Assembly: GCF_003048255.1 (NCBI RefSeq)
Contig: NZ_CP028487.1
Location: 3,286,001-3,350,000 of the forward strand
Direction of reading: 5' to 3'
DNA: 64,000 nt
DNA from: Yersinia massiliensis
GTDB taxonomy: Bacteria; Pseudomonadota; Gammaproteobacteria; Enterobacterales; Enterobacteriaceae
Position numbers and translations under genes: made by a program
The notes under the pieces: model-generated
What the model saw: the letters and a program-made list of their open reading frames with translations, nothing else
The model's database searches: none
What the model was told of the DNA's origin: nothing
Shown: in pieces, positions 10,198 through 22,104 of the stretch
Layout of the letters: every line of letters starts with the position of its first letter
How positions within the stretch are numbered: position 1 is the first letter of the stretch

Positions 10198-10740
10198 CTA
10201 AGGCATCAGACCTTTAACGTCGATCGGTTTGGCTTCATTCTCAGCTTCGCCTTTTGGCTTACCGTCAACGGCCATACCGGACATCCGGTAGAAGTTATAT
10301 TCCGGATATTTACCCGGACCCGAGATCAACAAATCCTCTTTCTCATACACCAGATCTTGACGCTTAAACTCACCCATTTCGAAATCCGGCGTCAGCTGGA
10401 TAGCGGTAGTCGGGCAAGCTTCTTCACACAGACCACAGAAAATGCAGCGGGAGAAGTTGATGCGGAAGAACTCCGGATACCAGCGGCCATCTTTATGCTC
10501 TGCTTTTTGCAAAGAGATGCAGCCTACTGGACATGCGACCGAGCACAAGTTACAAGCAACACAACGCTCTTCACCGTCCGGATCACGCGTCAACACGATA
10601 CGGCCACGGTAGCGCGGCGGCAGATAAACCGGCTCTTCCGGATACATTTGGGTTTCGCGCTTGTGGAAGGCATGAAGGCCAATCATCCACAGGCTGCGCA
10701 CTTGGGTGCCGAAACCAACCACTAACTCTTTCAACGTCAT
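10198..10740 (-). CDS. nuoI: NADH-quinone oxidoreductase subunit I (8Fe ferredoxin-like)
   Basis: A 180-residue peripheral-arm subunit binding two [4Fe-4S] clusters (N6a and N6b) that pass electrons toward N2. Two classic motifs are visible: [12 protein letters not shown] (about residues 60-71) and [12 protein letters not shown] (about 99-110). The N-terminus has the amphipathic helix that sits on the membrane. Same length as E. coli NuoI; it lies between nuoH and nuoJ. Confidence 0.97.
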   Translation of the reverse strand: MTLKELVVGFGTQVRSLWMIGLHAFHKRETQMYPEEPVYLPPRYRGRIVLTRDPDGEERCVACNLCSVACPVGCISLQKAEHKDGRWYPEFFRINFSRCIFCGLCEEACPTTAIQLTPDFEMGEFKRQDLVYEKEDLLISGPGKYPEYNFYRMSGMAVDGKPKGEAENEAKPIDVKGLMP

Positions 10741-10754
10741 GGTTCATTCACCCC

Positions 10755-11732
10755 TTATTGAGCGTTGTACAAAATGACCGCGGCAGTCGCCAGCAGATTC
10801 AGTAGGGTCAACGGCAGGCAAACTTTCCAGCCGAATGACATCACTTGGTCATAACGTGGGCGCGGCAAGGAGGCACGGATCAGAATGAACATCACCATGA
10901 AGAAAGCCGTTTTCAGCGCAAACCAGATAAATGGCGGCAGGAACGGACCTTGCCACCCCCCGAAGAACAAGGTGACTATCAATGCAGAGACGGTCACGAT
11001 GCCGATGTATTCACCGACAAAGAACAAACCGAATTTCATGCCGGAATATTCAATGTGGTAACCATCGGCCAGTTCTTGCTCAGCTTCTGGCTGGTCAAAG
11101 GGATGACGGTGACAAACAGCAACACCCGCAATGGCGAAGGTTAAGAAGCCAAAGAACTGCGGGATGACATTCCAGACGTGTTCCTGAGCGTTAACAATAT
11201 CTTGCATGTTAAACGAGCCAGCCTGTGCCACTACGCCCATCAAAGATAAGCCGAGGAACACTTCATAGCTCAGGGTTTGCGCAGATGCACGCATCGCCCC
11301 TAACAGAGAGTATTTGTTATTACTGGACCAACCGGCGAACAGCACGGCGTAAACCGCCAGCCCCGCCATCATCAAGAAGAACAAAATGCCGATGTTGAGG
11401 TCCGCAACCATCCAAGTCGGGCTGACTGGGACAATGGCGAAAGAGAGCAGCAGCGAAGTAAACGCAATGACCGGCGCTAAGGTAAAGATGGCGCGGTCAG
11501 AAAACTTCGGTACCCAGTCTTCTTTGAAAAACATTTTGATCATGTCAGCGACCAGCTGCAATGACCCACCCCAACCGACACGGTTAGGTCCGTAACGGTT
11601 CTGGAACAGGCCCAGCAGGCGGCGCTCACCGAAGCTCATAAATGCGCCACAGGTCACGACCACCAACAGAATCACCACCGCTTTCAGGACAGAGATTAAA
11701 ATCTCAATCAATTCAGGGGTAAACCAGCTCAT
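10755..11732 (-). CDS. nuoH: NADH-quinone oxidoreductase subunit H
   Basis: A 325-residue membrane subunit that forms much of the quinone chamber at the junction with the peripheral arm; about eight transmembrane helices. Conserved marks include [20 protein letters not shown] near the N-terminus and the acidic loop [20 protein letters not shown]. It overlaps nuoG by 4 bases, which suggests coupled translation. Confidence 0.97.
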   Translation of the reverse strand: MSWFTPELIEILISVLKAVVILLVVVTCGAFMSFGERRLLGLFQNRYGPNRVGWGGSLQLVADMIKMFFKEDWVPKFSDRAIFTLAPVIAFTSLLLSFAIVPVSPTWMVADLNIGILFFLMMAGLAVYAVLFAGWSSNNKYSLLGAMRASAQTLSYEVFLGLSLMGVVAQAGSFNMQDIVNAQEHVWNVIPQFFGFLTFAIAGVAVCHRHPFDQPEAEQELADGYHIEYSGMKFGLFFVGEYIGIVTVSALIVTLFFGGWQGPFLPPFIWFALKTAFFMVMFILIRASLPRPRYDQVMSFGWKVCLPLTLLNLLATAAVILYNAQ

Positions 11733-14473
11733 AGTCCTGCCTCCCGCAGATTCTCAACGCGCGCACCCACCAGAATCGGTGGAATCCCCGGTAAGCCAAG
11801 CGGCAAGCCGACCTGACCCTGAGCCAAGGTGTCACTCAAACGCACGGGCAGACGCAATGTCTGACCGGCACAGTTGAACTCCACCAGCGTACCGAGGTTA
11901 ACCCCTAACTGCGCCGCATCGGCTGGGTTGACCATCACATAAGGTTCTGGCATCCGCTGTTGAATCACGTCTGAACGTTGGGACATTTCTTCGCTACCAA
12001 ACAGATGGTAGTAAGGGGCAATCTGCCAGCTATCAGCGTTCGCGCTAAAGGCAGTTGGCACGGAATCAAAGTAACCGAGCGTTCCCTCCCCTGCTTCAAT
12101 CAGACGCACACCCGGATCGCCGAAGCGTAACTTGCCACCCACTTCCGCTTGGAATTTGTTCCACGCTTGCGGTGAGTTCCAGCCCGGTGCCCACGCAAAT
12201 GGGATCTGCTGGCGATCGGCTAGTGGGCTGTTGTTCCCTTCCATCGAGAAGGCAAACGGCGTGTCGATATCTTGCGGTTGACGCGGTTCATGCACACTGA
12301 TGTTCGCGCGCATGGCAGTACGGCCACTGTAGCGAATAGGTGAACGCGCCAGCTTCTGACCACGAATACGGAAAGTCGCATCCGGTGCCGCATCAACAAT
12401 GCCTTCCAACTGTGGCAATGCGGTGACACAGGCTTGAATCACGTGATCCAGTTGGGTCCAGTCCACATGGCGGCTGGTATAGGTTGAATGCAGGGAGTGC
12501 AACCAACGCCAGCTTTCCAGCATGATGCTGTGGGTTTCCGGTTTTTTCGGATCGTCGTAGTAGGTTGGATCATAAACTTGGAAGAAGCGCTGAGCACGGC
12601 CTTCCTGATTCACCAGCGTACCATCGCTTTCAGCGAAGCTCGCCGCAGACAGGATCAAGCTTGCTTTATCCATAATCGCGGTGCGTTGATGATCCACGAC
12701 AATCAGGTTAGCGACTTTCGTCAGCGCGGTATCAATCTGGTCTTTCGCGCCATGGCGATACAGGTCATTTTCCATCACGATGGCGGTATCGGCTTCACCG
12801 CTGGACAACTGTGCCAACGCTTGATCCAGTGAACCACCACCAATCATGGTCAGACCCATGCTGTTGGCGGCACTGGCCACAAAGGTGATGCCGACATCAG
12901 AACCACGGCCTTTCAGCGCTTTCGCAACGTTAGCGGCGGCTTCAATCAGGGCATCGCTGCCGGCACTGCTACCGGTAATGATCAGCGGTTTTTTCGCACC
13001 GGCCAAGGCTTGTACGATGATATCCACTTTGCCTTTCAGCTCTTTCGCCAAATCATCAACCGCTGGCGCAGACTCATCTAGCGCGTGGGCGATAGCGAAA
13101 CCTAAACGAGCTTGATCGTCAACAGGCGCGCGATAGTTCCAAGCGGCGATATCATCCATACGGGTGTTATCCACGTTGGTGATAAACAGCGGATGCTTCG
13201 CATGCTGGCCAATGTTCATGATGGCGGCAATCTGCCAGTCAGCCACTTTTTGTGCTGCGGCCATTTCGCGCGCTTTGCCTTTCACCGCCTGACGAACAGA
13301 CAGTGCAATACGTGCGCCAGTTTGGGTTAAATCTTCCCCCAGAATCAGCACCGCATCATAACTTTCAATTTCGCGTAGCGCAGGCGTGTAAATGCCGCCT
13401 TCACGTAGCACTTTAAGCATCAGTTGCAGGCGTTGTTGCTCGCTAGCAGCGATGCCGGTATAGAAGTTATCAGCACCCACCAACTCACGCAGCGCAAAGT
13501 TACTTTCTAAACTGGCGCGTGGTGAACCGATACCGATAGTCTTCTTCGCTTGACGCAGAATGTCCGCCGCACCTTGCATCGCTTGTTCAGCATTAAGCTG
13601 AATCCAGTCATTACCACGCAATTGTTGTGGCTGACGTGGGCGATCTTTGCGGTTGACGTAACCATAACCAAAACGACCACGGTCACACATGAAGTAGTGG
13701 TTCACACTGCCGTTATAGCGGTTTTCAATACGGCGCAATTCACCATAGCGTTCGCCTGGGCTGGTGTTACAACCCACGCTGCACTGCTGGCAGATACTTG
13801 GCGCGAATTGCATATCCCATTTACGGTTGTAACGCTCGGAGTGCGTTTTATCTGTGAATACGCCGGTTGGACACACTTCAACGAGGTTGCCGGAGAACTC
13901 GCTTTCCAGCGTGCCGCTCTCAGTACGACCAAAGTAGACGTTATCGTGCGCACCGTAGACACCTAAGTCGGTGCCATCAGCATAATCTTTGTAGTAACGC
14001 ACGCAACGATAACAGGCGATACAGCGGTTCATTTCATGAGAGATGAACGGGCCGAGATCCTGATTTTGGTGTGTACGTTTACTGAAGCGGTAACGGCGGA
14101 AACTGTGTCCGGTCATCACTGTCATATCTTGCAGGTGACAGTTCCCCCCTTCCTCACAGACCGGGCAATCGTGCGGGTGGTTGGTCATCAACCATTCAAC
14201 CACACTTTCACGGAACGCTTTGGCTTCACCGTCATCAATGGAAATAAAGGTTCCATCAGTGGCCGGGGTCATACAGGACATGACCAAACGCCCACGAGTA
14301 TCATCAGCGTTTTGGTATTGCTTTACCGCACATTGGCGGCAAGCGCCGACGCTTCCCAGCGCCGGATGCCAGCAAAAGTAAGGAATATCGAGTCCCAGGG
14401 AGAGACAAGCTTCTAACAGGTTGTCGGCCCCGTTTACGTCGTATTCTTTGCCGTCTACATGAATCGTAGCCAT
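11729..14473 (-). CDS. nuoG: NADH-quinone oxidoreductase subunit G
   Basis: A 914-residue peripheral-arm subunit. The N-terminal ferredoxin domain binds N1b ([2Fe-2S]; cysteines in [15 protein letters not shown]). It is followed by the His/Cys N5 motif [14 protein letters not shown], the N4 motif [11 protein letters not shown]...CPTG, and the extra N7 site CQQCSVGC found in enterobacterial NuoG. The remaining 600 or so residues form the molybdopterin-oxidoreductase-like domain, which lacks cofactor function here. A 131-base spacer separates it from nuoF and holds a stable hairpin. Confidence 0.97.
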   Translation of the reverse strand: MATIHVDGKEYDVNGADNLLEACLSLGLDIPYFCWHPALGSVGACRQCAVKQYQNADDTRGRLVMSCMTPATDGTFISIDDGEAKAFRESVVEWLMTNHPHDCPVCEEGGNCHLQDMTVMTGHSFRRYRFSKRTHQNQDLGPFISHEMNRCIACYRCVRYYKDYADGTDLGVYGAHDNVYFGRTESGTLESEFSGNLVEVCPTGVFTDKTHSERYNRKWDMQFAPSICQQCSVGCNTSPGERYGELRRIENRYNGSVNHYFMCDRGRFGYGYVNRKDRPRQPQQLRGNDWIQLNAEQAMQGAADILRQAKKTIGIGSPRASLESNFALRELVGADNFYTGIAASEQQRLQLMLKVLREGGIYTPALREIESYDAVLILGEDLTQTGARIALSVRQAVKGKAREMAAAQKVADWQIAAIMNIGQHAKHPLFITNVDNTRMDDIAAWNYRAPVDDQARLGFAIAHALDESAPAVDDLAKELKGKVDIIVQALAGAKKPLIITGSSAGSDALIEAAANVAKALKGRGSDVGITFVASAANSMGLTMIGGGSLDQALAQLSSGEADTAIVMENDLYRHGAKDQIDTALTKVANLIVVDHQRTAIMDKASLILSAASFAESDGTLVNQEGRAQRFFQVYDPTYYDDPKKPETHSIMLESWRWLHSLHSTYTSRHVDWTQLDHVIQACVTALPQLEGIVDAAPDATFRIRGQKLARSPIRYSGRTAMRANISVHEPRQPQDIDTPFAFSMEGNNSPLADRQQIPFAWAPGWNSPQAWNKFQAEVGGKLRFGDPGVRLIEAGEGTLGYFDSVPTAFSANADSWQIAPYYHLFGSEEMSQRSDVIQQRMPEPYVMVNPADAAQLGVNLGTLVEFNCAGQTLRLPVRLSDTLAQGQVGLPLGLPGIPPILVGARVENLREAGL

Positions 14474-14571
14474 ATCAGCATGCTTCCAAGTGGCTTGCGT
14501 TAGAACCGATTCAAAGTCTGTCTCGATGACCCTGAAACGGTACGTTCACAAGCGTTAATCAAAAATTCTGG

Positions 14572-14593
14572 CCCCTGCTGAAACCAGCAAGGG
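14572..14593. other. Hairpin in the nuoF-nuoG spacer
   Basis: Within the 131-base gap between nuoF and nuoG, arms CCCCTGCTG (14572-14580) and CAGCAAGGG (14585-14593) pair over 9 bp with one G-U-type position and a 4-base loop. On the coding (minus) strand a T-run (AATTTTTGATT) follows about 6 bases later. It could be an attenuator or an mRNA-stabilising or processing hairpin within the operon. Confidence 0.55.
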
Positions 14594-14604
14594 CGTCAAT
14601 GCTG

Positions 14605-15972
14605 CTACCAGCGCGCTTTTAAGAGGTTTGGCTGAATACCGGCTATGGTTCGGGTGTTACCATAGTCCTTCGTTGCGATCCCGGCTTCGAATTCTTCCCG
14701 GAAATATTTGATCGCACTTTGTAGTGGTTCAACCGCGCCCGGCGCGTGAGCACAGAAGGTTTTGCCCGGCCCTAAGAAGCGGCACAGCTGTTCCAACGTC
14801 TCAATGTCACCCGGCTGACCTTCGCCACGCTCCAATGCACGCAGGATCTTCACGCTCCATGGCAAACCATCGCGGCAAGGCGTACACCAGCCACAAGATT
14901 CACGGGCAAAGAACTCTTCTAGATTGCGGACCAGTGGCACCATGCCAATTTCGTGGTCTACCGCCATCGCTAACGCAGTCCCTAAACGGCTGCCTGCTTT
15001 GGCAATGTTCTCGAAGTCCATCGGCAAATCCAAATGATCAGCGGTCAGGAAGTCAGTCCCTGCACCACCGGGTTGCCAAGCTTTGAACTTCAAACCATCG
15101 CGCATGCCACCGGCGTAATCTTCCAGAATTTCACGGGCAGTGATACCAAATGGCAATTCCCACAGGCCAGGGTTTTTCACCCGCCCAGAGAAGCCCATCA
15201 GTTTGGTGCCTGCGTCGTTACTCTTACCAGCAGTGATCCCCTGATACCAATCCACGCCATGCTCAAGGATGGCTGGCACGTTACACAGCGTCTCAACGTT
15301 ATTTACGCACGTTGGTTTACCCCAAACACCCGAAGAGGCAGGGAAAGGTGGCTTAGAACGCGGGTTGGCGCGGCGACCTTCCAGTGAGTTAATCAGTGCG
15401 GTTTCTTCACCGCAGATATAACGACCTGCACCGGTATGGACGATCAGTTCAAAATCAAAACCGCTGCCCATGATATTTTTGCCCAGCAAACCGGCTTCGG
15501 TTGCCTCGGCAATTGCACGGCGCAAGTTAGCGGCGGCTTCGATATATTCGCCACGCAAGAAGATGTAGCCACGGTAGGCTTTCAGCGCAAAAGCACTGAT
15601 CAGCATCCCTTCCACCAACAGATGGGGTAATTGCTCCATCAGCAGGCGGTCTTTATAGGTGCCCGGCTCCATCTCATCGGCGTTACACAGCAGATAGCGG
15701 ATGTTCATGCTTTCGTCTTTAGGCATCAGGCTCCACTTCAAACCGGTGGAGAAACCTGCGCCGCCACGGCCTTTCAAACCCGCGTCTTTGACTAAGTTCA
15801 CAACATCAGGCGGTGCCATGCCTTTTAACGCTTTTTCAGCGCCCAAATAACCGGTTTTACTGCGATATTCATCCAGCCACACCGGCTGTTTGTCATCACG
15901 CAAGCGCCAAGTTAGCGGGTGCATTTCCGGTGTCCGAGTCACCTCTTTAATAAAACCTGAGTTAGCTGTCAT
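14605..15972 (-). CDS. nuoF: NADH-quinone oxidoreductase subunit F (NADH and FMN binding)
   Basis: A 455-residue catalytic subunit that oxidises NADH via FMN and passes electrons to N3. Visible are the glycine-rich [20 protein letters not shown] loop (about residues 65-77), the FMN-contact stretch [19 protein letters not shown], and the N3 [4Fe-4S] motif CGWCTPC plus the downstream [11 protein letters not shown] cysteine. The start overlaps the nuoE stop by 4 bases. It is about 10 residues longer than E. coli NuoF, mainly at the N-terminus. Confidence 0.97.
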   Translation of the reverse strand: MTANSGFIKEVTRTPEMHPLTWRLRDDKQPVWLDEYRSKTGYLGAEKALKGMAPPDVVNLVKDAGLKGRGGAGFSTGLKWSLMPKDESMNIRYLLCNADEMEPGTYKDRLLMEQLPHLLVEGMLISAFALKAYRGYIFLRGEYIEAAANLRRAIAEATEAGLLGKNIMGSGFDFELIVHTGAGRYICGEETALINSLEGRRANPRSKPPFPASSGVWGKPTCVNNVETLCNVPAILEHGVDWYQGITAGKSNDAGTKLMGFSGRVKNPGLWELPFGITAREILEDYAGGMRDGLKFKAWQPGGAGTDFLTADHLDLPMDFENIAKAGSRLGTALAMAVDHEIGMVPLVRNLEEFFARESCGWCTPCRDGLPWSVKILRALERGEGQPGDIETLEQLCRFLGPGKTFCAHAPGAVEPLQSAIKYFREEFEAGIATKDYGNTRTIAGIQPNLLKARW

Positions 15973-16532
15973 GGATATTGCTCCAGTAACTTTTCGATAT
16001 CTTCAGGTTTCAGGTGGCTATGGGTATCGTCGTCAATCATCATGGTTGGACCACGATCACAGTTACCCAAGCAGCATGTTGGCAGCAGCGTAAAGCGGCC
16101 ATCAAAGGTGGTTTGGCCGGGCTGAATACTGAGTTTTTTCGAAATTGCCGCCTGAATGCCTTGGTAACCGGTGATGTGGCAGACCACGCTGTCACAGTAA
16201 CGGATCACATGACGCCCAACCGGTTGACGGAAGATTTGGCTGTAGAATGTCGCCACCCCTTCCACATCACTGGCAGGGATACCCAACACTTCAGCGATAG
16301 CGTGAATCGCCCCATCCGGCACCCAACCGCGTTGCTTTTGCACAATTTTCAGTGCTTCAATCGACGCAGCGCGGGCATCTTCGTAATGGTGTTTTTCATG
16401 CTCGATGGCATCACGTTCTTCAGCGCTCAATTCGAAAACGTCAGTTGTGGTCGCCGGTTCAGCCGCATTGACTGCCAGGTCCACCACATTTTGGCTTTCT
16501 TTATGATCCTGAGTCTCTTTTTGATCACTCAT
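15969..16532 (-). CDS. nuoE: NADH-quinone oxidoreductase subunit E
   Basis: A 187-residue thioredoxin-fold subunit that binds the [2Fe-2S] cluster N1a. The four ligand cysteines are visible in [11 protein letters not shown] and [12 protein letters not shown]. The N-terminal part of about 25 residues, rich in Asp, Glu and Thr, is longer than in E. coli NuoE (166 residues) and looks disordered. It is coupled to nuoF by overlap and begins 2 bases after the nuoCD stop. Confidence 0.96.
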   Translation of the reverse strand: MSDQKETQDHKESQNVVDLAVNAAEPATTTDVFELSAEERDAIEHEKHHYEDARAASIEALKIVQKQRGWVPDGAIHAIAEVLGIPASDVEGVATFYSQIFRQPVGRHVIRYCDSVVCHITGYQGIQAAISKKLSIQPGQTTFDGRFTLLPTCCLGNCDRGPTMMIDDDTHSHLKPEDIEKLLEQYP

Positions 16533-16534
16533 AA

Positions 16535-18331
16535 TTAGCGGTCCACATCAGACATAACAAAATCGATACTGCCCAGATAGACAATCAAGTCAGACACCAG
16601 GCTGCCACGGATAACCGCGGGGATCTGCTGCAAATGCGCATAGCTTGGTGTACGAATCCGGGTGCGATAGCTCATGGTGCTGGCGTCACTGGTCAAATAG
16701 TAACTGTTGATCCCTTTCGTCGCTTCAACCATCTGGAATGATTCATTAGCTGGCATCACCGGACCCCATGACACTTGCAGGAAGTGGGTGATCAGCGTTT
16801 CGATATGTTGAAGCGTACGTTCTTTTGGTGGCGGTGTTGTCAGTGGGTGGTCTGCCTTGAATGGCCCTTCTGGCATGTTTTTGTAACATTGCTCCAGAAT
16901 GCGCAGGCTTTGACGCAACTCTTCCACTTTCAACATCACGCGATCATAGCAGTCGCCGTTATTGCCGATTGGCACTTCAAAATCAAAGTTTTCATAACCG
17001 GAATACGGACGCCATTTACGCACGTCAAACTCAACACCGGTCGCACGTAAGCCTGCACCGGTCACGCCCCACTCCAACGCTTCTTTGGAATTATAGGCGG
17101 CAACGCCCACAGAACGTCCTTTAAGGATGCTGTTCTGCAACGCCGCTTTGACGTAGGAATCGAGCCGTTTTGGCATCCAGTCGAGGAAGTCACGCAGCAA
17201 ACGATCCCAACCACGTGGTAAGTCATGTGCCACACCACCGATACGGAACCAAGCCGGATGCATACGGAAACCGGTGATGGCTTCAACCAGATCGTACACT
17301 TTCTGACGGTCAGTAAAGGCGAAGAACACCGGCGTCATTGCGCCGACGTCTTGGATAAAAGTACTGATGTACAGTAGATGGCTGTTGATGCGGAATAATT
17401 CGGACAACATGACGCGAATAGTATCGACTCGCGCAGGCACTTTAATACCGGCCAATTTTTCAACGGCAAGTACATAAGGCATTTCGTTGACGCAACCGCC
17501 GAGGTATTCGATACGGTCGGTGTACGGAATGTAGCTGTGCCAAGATTGGCGCTCGCCCATTTTTTCCGCACCACGATGGTGATAACCCACATCCGGTACA
17601 CAATCGACAATTTCTTCGCCATCAAGCTGCAAGACGATACGGAACGCACCATGTGAAGAGGGGTGGTTCGGACCGAGGTTAAGGAACATAAAGTCCTCAT
17701 TTTCAGTCCCGCGTCTCATGCCCCAATCTTCAGGTTTGAAGGTCAGTGATTCCATTTCCAGATCTTCTTTCTGCTTGGTCAGCACAAAGGGATCGAACTC
17801 CGTCGCTCTCGCTGGGTAATCTTTACGCAGCGGGTGGCCTTCCCAGCTCTGCGGCATCATGATGCGCGTTAGATGAGGATGGCCCTCGAACTTGATACCG
17901 AACATCTCCCAAGTTTCCCGCTCATACCAGTTAGCATTGGGAAAAATCTTGGTGGCTGTGGGCACATGTAAGTCTTTTTCAGACAGCGCCACTTTCAGCA
18001 TGATGTCGCGGTTGCGTTCGATGGAAATCAGATGGTAGAAAACAGAAAAATCCGCCTCAGGAAGACCTTGGCGGTGAGTACGGAGGCGTTCATCCATCCC
18101 ATGCAAATCAAATAGCATGACATAGGGCTTCGGCTGTTTTCTTAAGAAGGACATTATTTCCAGCAATTGTTCACGCTTCACCCATACCACGGGCATACCG
18201 GTACGGGTTGCTTGAACAACAAAGGCCTCAGGCCCAAAACGGTTCGACAACTCACCGATCACCGGATCATCAAGATGATCACGAGTCTGCCAGGCTGGCA
18301 AGGTGTTGTCGGACGTCGTTAAATCGGTCAT
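16535..18331 (-). CDS. nuoCD: NADH-quinone oxidoreductase subunit CD (fused)
   Basis: A 598-residue fusion of the NuoC (30-kDa, about residues 1-190) and NuoD (49-kDa, about 210-598) subunits, the gamma-proteobacterial form. The NuoC signature [20 protein letters not shown] and the NuoD segments [16 protein letters not shown] and [15 protein letters not shown] are clear; the latter line the quinone site next to cluster N2. A 139-base spacer, unusually long for this operon, separates it from nuoB. Confidence 0.97.
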   Translation of the reverse strand: MTDLTTSDNTLPAWQTRDHLDDPVIGELSNRFGPEAFVVQATRTGMPVVWVKREQLLEIMSFLRKQPKPYVMLFDLHGMDERLRTHRQGLPEADFSVFYHLISIERNRDIMLKVALSEKDLHVPTATKIFPNANWYERETWEMFGIKFEGHPHLTRIMMPQSWEGHPLRKDYPARATEFDPFVLTKQKEDLEMESLTFKPEDWGMRRGTENEDFMFLNLGPNHPSSHGAFRIVLQLDGEEIVDCVPDVGYHHRGAEKMGERQSWHSYIPYTDRIEYLGGCVNEMPYVLAVEKLAGIKVPARVDTIRVMLSELFRINSHLLYISTFIQDVGAMTPVFFAFTDRQKVYDLVEAITGFRMHPAWFRIGGVAHDLPRGWDRLLRDFLDWMPKRLDSYVKAALQNSILKGRSVGVAAYNSKEALEWGVTGAGLRATGVEFDVRKWRPYSGYENFDFEVPIGNNGDCYDRVMLKVEELRQSLRILEQCYKNMPEGPFKADHPLTTPPPKERTLQHIETLITHFLQVSWGPVMPANESFQMVEATKGINSYYLTSDASTMSYRTRIRTPSYAHLQQIPAVIRGSLVSDLIVYLGSIDFVMSDVDR

Positions 18332-18447
18332 TATTTATTCACCACACTGTTTTTGCACCACACTGAATGTGTCATCTTGTGGTCATTTGCCGCACACATG
18401 TTCTGGATAAAAACGTTCCCATCCAAGAACAAATCACTTACGCACCA

Positions 18448-18478
18448 AAATCTAACACCGAAGGTCAGCGTTAGATTT
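18448..18478. other. Inverted repeat overlapping the nuoB stop codon
   Basis: Arms AAATCTAAC (18448-18456) and GTTAGATTT (18470-18478) are perfect 9-bp complements with a 13-base loop. One arm includes the last codons and the stop of nuoB. It sits at the head of the 139-base nuoB-nuoCD spacer and could protect or process the nuoAB mRNA segment, or allow partial termination. Confidence 0.55.
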
Positions 18479-19148
18479 CGTCAGGTGTACGCAAGTTAGT
18501 TACTGCAATACGTTCAGCATGCTTACGTTCTCTTTCTGGCTGCATATTGGCGCGATAGACACCTTGATCACCGACAACCCAAGAAAGAGGACGACGCTCT
18601 TTACCAATAGATTCCTGTAACAACAACAGTGCTTGCATATACGCTTCTGGGCGCGGTGGGCAGCCAGGAATATACACATCAACTGGCAGGAATTTATCCA
18701 CGCCTTGCACTACGGAATAGATATCGTACATGCCACCTGAGTTAGCACAGGCACCCATGGAGATAACCCATTTAGGTTCGAGCATTTGTTCGTACAGACG
18801 CTGAATGACGGGGGCCATTTTGGTGAAGCATGTCCCAGCGACGACCATAAAATCAGCCTGACGCGGGGAAGCACGCAACACTTCTGCACCGAAACGAGCA
18901 ACGTCATGCACGGCGGTGAACGAGGTCACCATTTCGACATAACAACAAGAAAGGCCGAAGTTATACGGCCAAAGAGAGTTCTTACGCCCCCAGTTCACCA
19001 TGTCATGCATGGCGTTCTCAAGTTTACCCATGTAAACACTGCGGTGGACATGTTGCTCGAGAGGATCGCCGCTGACGGTTTCCTGAGTTTGCAGGGGGTA
19101 ACGGTCGTTCTCACCGTTAGGGTCTATGCGGGTGAGCGTATAGTCCAT
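18471..19148 (-). CDS. nuoB: NADH-quinone oxidoreductase subunit B (cluster N2)
   Basis: A 225-residue subunit that holds the terminal [4Fe-4S] cluster N2, the electron donor to quinone. The adjacent tandem cysteines in [10 protein letters not shown] and the further ligands in VAGTCFTK and [12 protein letters not shown] are present. Length is close to E. coli NuoB (220). It follows nuoA after 18 bases. Confidence 0.97.
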
Positions 19149-19166
19149 GTTAATGCCTCACTGTAT

Positions 19167-19625
19167 TTATTGGCGACTATCTTGCGGATGACTGCTGGCG
19201 TATTTGACTATGCTCGGTTTGCTGACACGACGATTCGAGCGTGCAGGCGTCCAATCCAGCGCACCGATGCGCACCAGATAAACCAAACCAGCCAAAAGGA
19301 CCAAAATGAAAATGGTTGCTTCGATAAAGCCTATCCAGCCACTCTCACGAATTGAGATTGACCACGCGTATAGATACAGGGCTTCAACATCGAAAATAAC
19401 GAAAAACATGGCGACCAGATAAAACTTAGCGGATAAACGCATACGCGCCGATCCTACCGAGTCTATACCTGACTCATAAGGGACGTTTTTTGCGCGGGCC
19501 CGAGCTCTCCCACCCAGGAAGAACGCGCCTAGTAGCATCAGACCGCACAGTCCGATAGCGCCGATCAAGAATACAGCGAACGCCCAATGATGAGCGATAA
19601 TTTCAGTGGTTGTTGACATACGCAT
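19167..19625 (-). CDS. nuoA: NADH-quinone oxidoreductase subunit A
   Basis: A 152-residue membrane subunit with three transmembrane helices and the conserved loop [20 protein letters not shown], which lies near the quinone chamber. First gene of the nuo operon. Two in-frame ATGs (19625 and 19619) are possible; the first has GAGTAA at good spacing and gives [14 protein letters not shown], parallel to the MSMST start of E. coli NuoA. About 630 bases of AT-rich DNA lie upstream and should hold the promoters. Confidence 0.95.
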   Translation of the reverse strand: MRMSTTTEIIAHHWAFAVFLIGAIGLCGLMLLGAFFLGGRARARAKNVPYESGIDSVGSARMRLSAKFYLVAMFFVIFDVEALYLYAWSISIRESGWIGFIEATIFILVLLAGLVYLVRIGALDWTPARSNRRVSKPSIVKYASSHPQDSRQ

Positions 19626-20302
19626 TGCTTACTCATCAAAAGTGGTGTCGAACATCCTGCTCTTGTCTTGGCAGTTAGCGCACCACATCGATTCAAAGGG
19701 AAGGATAAAAACCACACAAAACACACTGTCTTTACAGCTGTTTAGCCAGTGTTTTACTGTGGGCTTTTTACTCCTTTCAGTAACCTTTTGTCAACTTTGA
19801 CAAAAGTAACAACAGATTAATTTACAAATGCACGATCTTACTTAACATTTGGTGCTGACGCTTAAGCTAAATCGAGTCAGTCATTTGTTAAATCAGAACA
19901 TACACATATAAACCAACTCGCATAGTTCACATTAACTATACCATTGTCTCAGGAATATCCGGTTCTTCCACTCACTAGCTAGGGGTATTTTTTTGATCCA
20001 GAACACGTTTTGAGTGTTATTTAATAAATATCCGACAAGAAAAGTTGCACTTTATTATTAAATATTAATGAAACAGCGTTTTAATAAAAATAATAGCATA
20101 TTAAATGAGAATGAATATTAATCGTATTTAATTCTATTTAATGTTTTATCTTTGCTGCTTTTAAATAATGTCCAATCTAATAAAACGACCTTTTGAGCAT
20201 GAAATTAACGTGAAGATGTAATAAAAATATTTTCATCAATAGTTAGAAATAAAAAAGCCCCCAAAAATTAGGGGCTTATGATATTTCGTTTACGTAAGAT
20301 GA
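19626..20302. other. Long AT-rich spacer between nuoA and rovM (nuo control region)
   Basis: About 680 bases without a convincing gene. The part next to nuoA should carry the nuo promoters and a long leader, as in E. coli, where ArcA, NarL, FNR and Fis act; I could not assign individual sites with confidence. The 20000-20250 part is strongly AT-rich with many A and T tracts, a plausible H-NS or IHF target. The rovM terminator lies at its distal edge. Confidence 0.5.
20251..20276 (-). terminator. Intrinsic terminator of rovM
   Basis: Arms AGCCCC and GGGGCT (20256-20261 and 20271-20276) around an AT-rich loop, followed on the minus strand by TTTTTTATTT. It lies 26 bases after the rovM stop. 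Confidence 0.8.
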
Positions 20303-21235
20303 TTAATCTATGTCGCTCGCTAAATAATCTGAATCTAAAACTAGGTTCGCACCCGATTGTAAATCAAGTTGATGGCCTGACTGCATGGCATCGAAAATGG
20401 CTAATGCCAATTCATTGTCACACAGACTGCTTTTACAGAGTGTGTACTGTGTTTCAGGCAGGCGAGGTAGCCCTTCCGTTTCACCGAGTACACGTAAATC
20501 AGGACTCATCATCTCAATCGGTCTAGCTGTCACACCTAGCCCTGCCCTAACTGCCGCTCGAATGGCAGAAAGCGAAGAGGCAACATAGGCGATACGCCAT
20601 GCGATACCGGCTCTAGTGAGATTTTCTATTGCCATATCACGGAAAGGACTTGGTTCGTCCATCACCACGAGAGGTACTGATTCGCCGGGTAAGAATTGAT
20701 AGTCGGCAGAGCAATACCAAAGCGTCGGGGATGTTCTCAAAATAACATGAGGATGATTATCAACCTTGGCCGTCGTAATAGCCAAATTAGCTTCACCACT
20801 ACTCAGCATATCAGCGATGAGTGGGCTACGTTTCACCCGCACATCGATTGCCAGCCGAGGGTATAGTGTCGCCACCCTGTTCAACAAGAAAGGTAACAAT
20901 GTATCGGCGGTATCATCAGATGCCCCAATAACGAGTGACCCTTCTACATTGCTGTACATTAGAGAAGTACAAGCCTCATCATTAAAACGTAATATTTTTC
21001 TGGCATAGCCAAGTAACTGGAGACCATGTTCAGTCAGTAATTTGTTACGCCCATGACGGGCAAATAACTCCTTACCAACTAACTGTTCTAACCGTTGCAT
21101 TTGTTGGCTAACAGCTGACTGAGTTCGACAAACCGCTGCAGCAGCAGAGGCGAAAGTATTCAAGTCAGCAACAGCTACAAAGGTTCTAAGCAGATCGAGG
21201 TCGAGATTAATTATCGGACGATTTGCATTTGTCAT
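20303..21235 (-). CDS. rovM: LysR-type regulator RovM/LrhA
   Basis: A 310-residue LysR-family regulator with an N-terminal winged helix-turn-helix (about residues 10-68, [20 protein letters not shown]) and a C-terminal periplasmic-binding-like effector domain. Position between nuo and alaA matches E. coli lrhA, which represses flagellar genes; in Yersinia the orthologue RovM represses the virulence regulator rovA and responds to nutrient state. Transcribed in the same direction as nuo but with its own terminator. It has a long AT-rich upstream region, consistent with complex control. Confidence 0.92.
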   Translation of the reverse strand: MTNANRPIINLDLDLLRTFVAVADLNTFASAAAAVCRTQSAVSQQMQRLEQLVGKELFARHGRNKLLTEHGLQLLGYARKILRFNDEACTSLMYSNVEGSLVIGASDDTADTLLPFLLNRVATLYPRLAIDVRVKRSPLIADMLSSGEANLAITTAKVDNHPHVILRTSPTLWYCSADYQFLPGESVPLVVMDEPSPFRDMAIENLTRAGIAWRIAYVASSLSAIRAAVRAGLGVTARPIEMMSPDLRVLGETEGLPRLPETQYTLCKSSLCDNELALAIFDAMQSGHQLDLQSGANLVLDSDYLASDID

Positions 21236-22104
21236 AGTGTATTCTTCACTTTTTTGAATTCTAATTACAAACTACCCTGGTGTTTAAGTATTAGCGCTAT
21301 CAATAAGGGACAACGCTAAGTATGACAGTACCCCACTCATTAGAGTAGGGCAAAAAATTTACTTATATTTCGTTACCGCTATCTCTTTTTATAAAAAACT
21401 TTTGACTGAATGACGCTGCTGTTTGTGAATAGCGTCATTAAAAACAGTTAAATCTTCGATTTATGAAGATTTTTTTGCTTTAGTAACGCCACATTTTAGG
21501 CCTGATTATACGCCACGCGATCTCATTTAAATTAAGGAATCAGGAACGACGACTTGAGAAAACATCAATTTATTTGGATGAAGACTAGTAATCTAGTTCA
21601 GTAAATTCAAGCACTAACACTTTATATACATTAATAACCCAAAAAATATCATTAATAATATTTAATAGTTTTCCTATTTACAATTTCACCCTAAACCGCC
21701 CCCTCACTGTTTGTATGATGATATAAACTGTTGAATTAATATTTTCATATTTAAACCCAAGCCTCACAGAGAGGGTTTAGCATCATTACAGCAATGCTTT
21801 TCCTCAAATAAAAATGTCTTAACCTTGTGATCGCTCTTTTTTTGTTAATGATTGTGTTTGTCCGGGTCTTGTAGGGCAAAACTTCAGATAAACTCATCAA
21901 ACTACATTCAGGTAAAGACTTGTCGTGAAAACTCTGCCCCCAATGTTTCATTGCTTCCAACGCGCCACCATTTGAAATAAAACCCAGCATTCGTACTAAA
22001 GATGTGCGTAGATCTTCAAAAAGCAGCGCCGTCGGAGTACATTGATGACCTTGCAGTGTTCCACGCTGAGGACACGCTTTTACCAGTAAAAGGCTCAATT
22101 TTTT
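21236..22104. other. Long upstream region between rovM and alaA
   Basis: About 870 bases with no gene that I can support. Next to rovM, a near-perfect hairpin (CCCCACTC and GAGTAGGG, 21331-21350) would lie in its 5' leader, about 95 bases before the start. At 21752-21779 the arms TAAACCC and GGGTTTA form a stem that abuts the stop codon of a 227-codon minus-strand frame, which runs on into alaA; I do not call that frame a gene. The region is AT-rich and probably holds the rovM and alaA promoters. Confidence 0.5.

Noticed and set aside
16535..18331. nuoC-nuoD fusion as a novelty
   Set aside because: The fused nuoCD gene is normal in enterobacteria.
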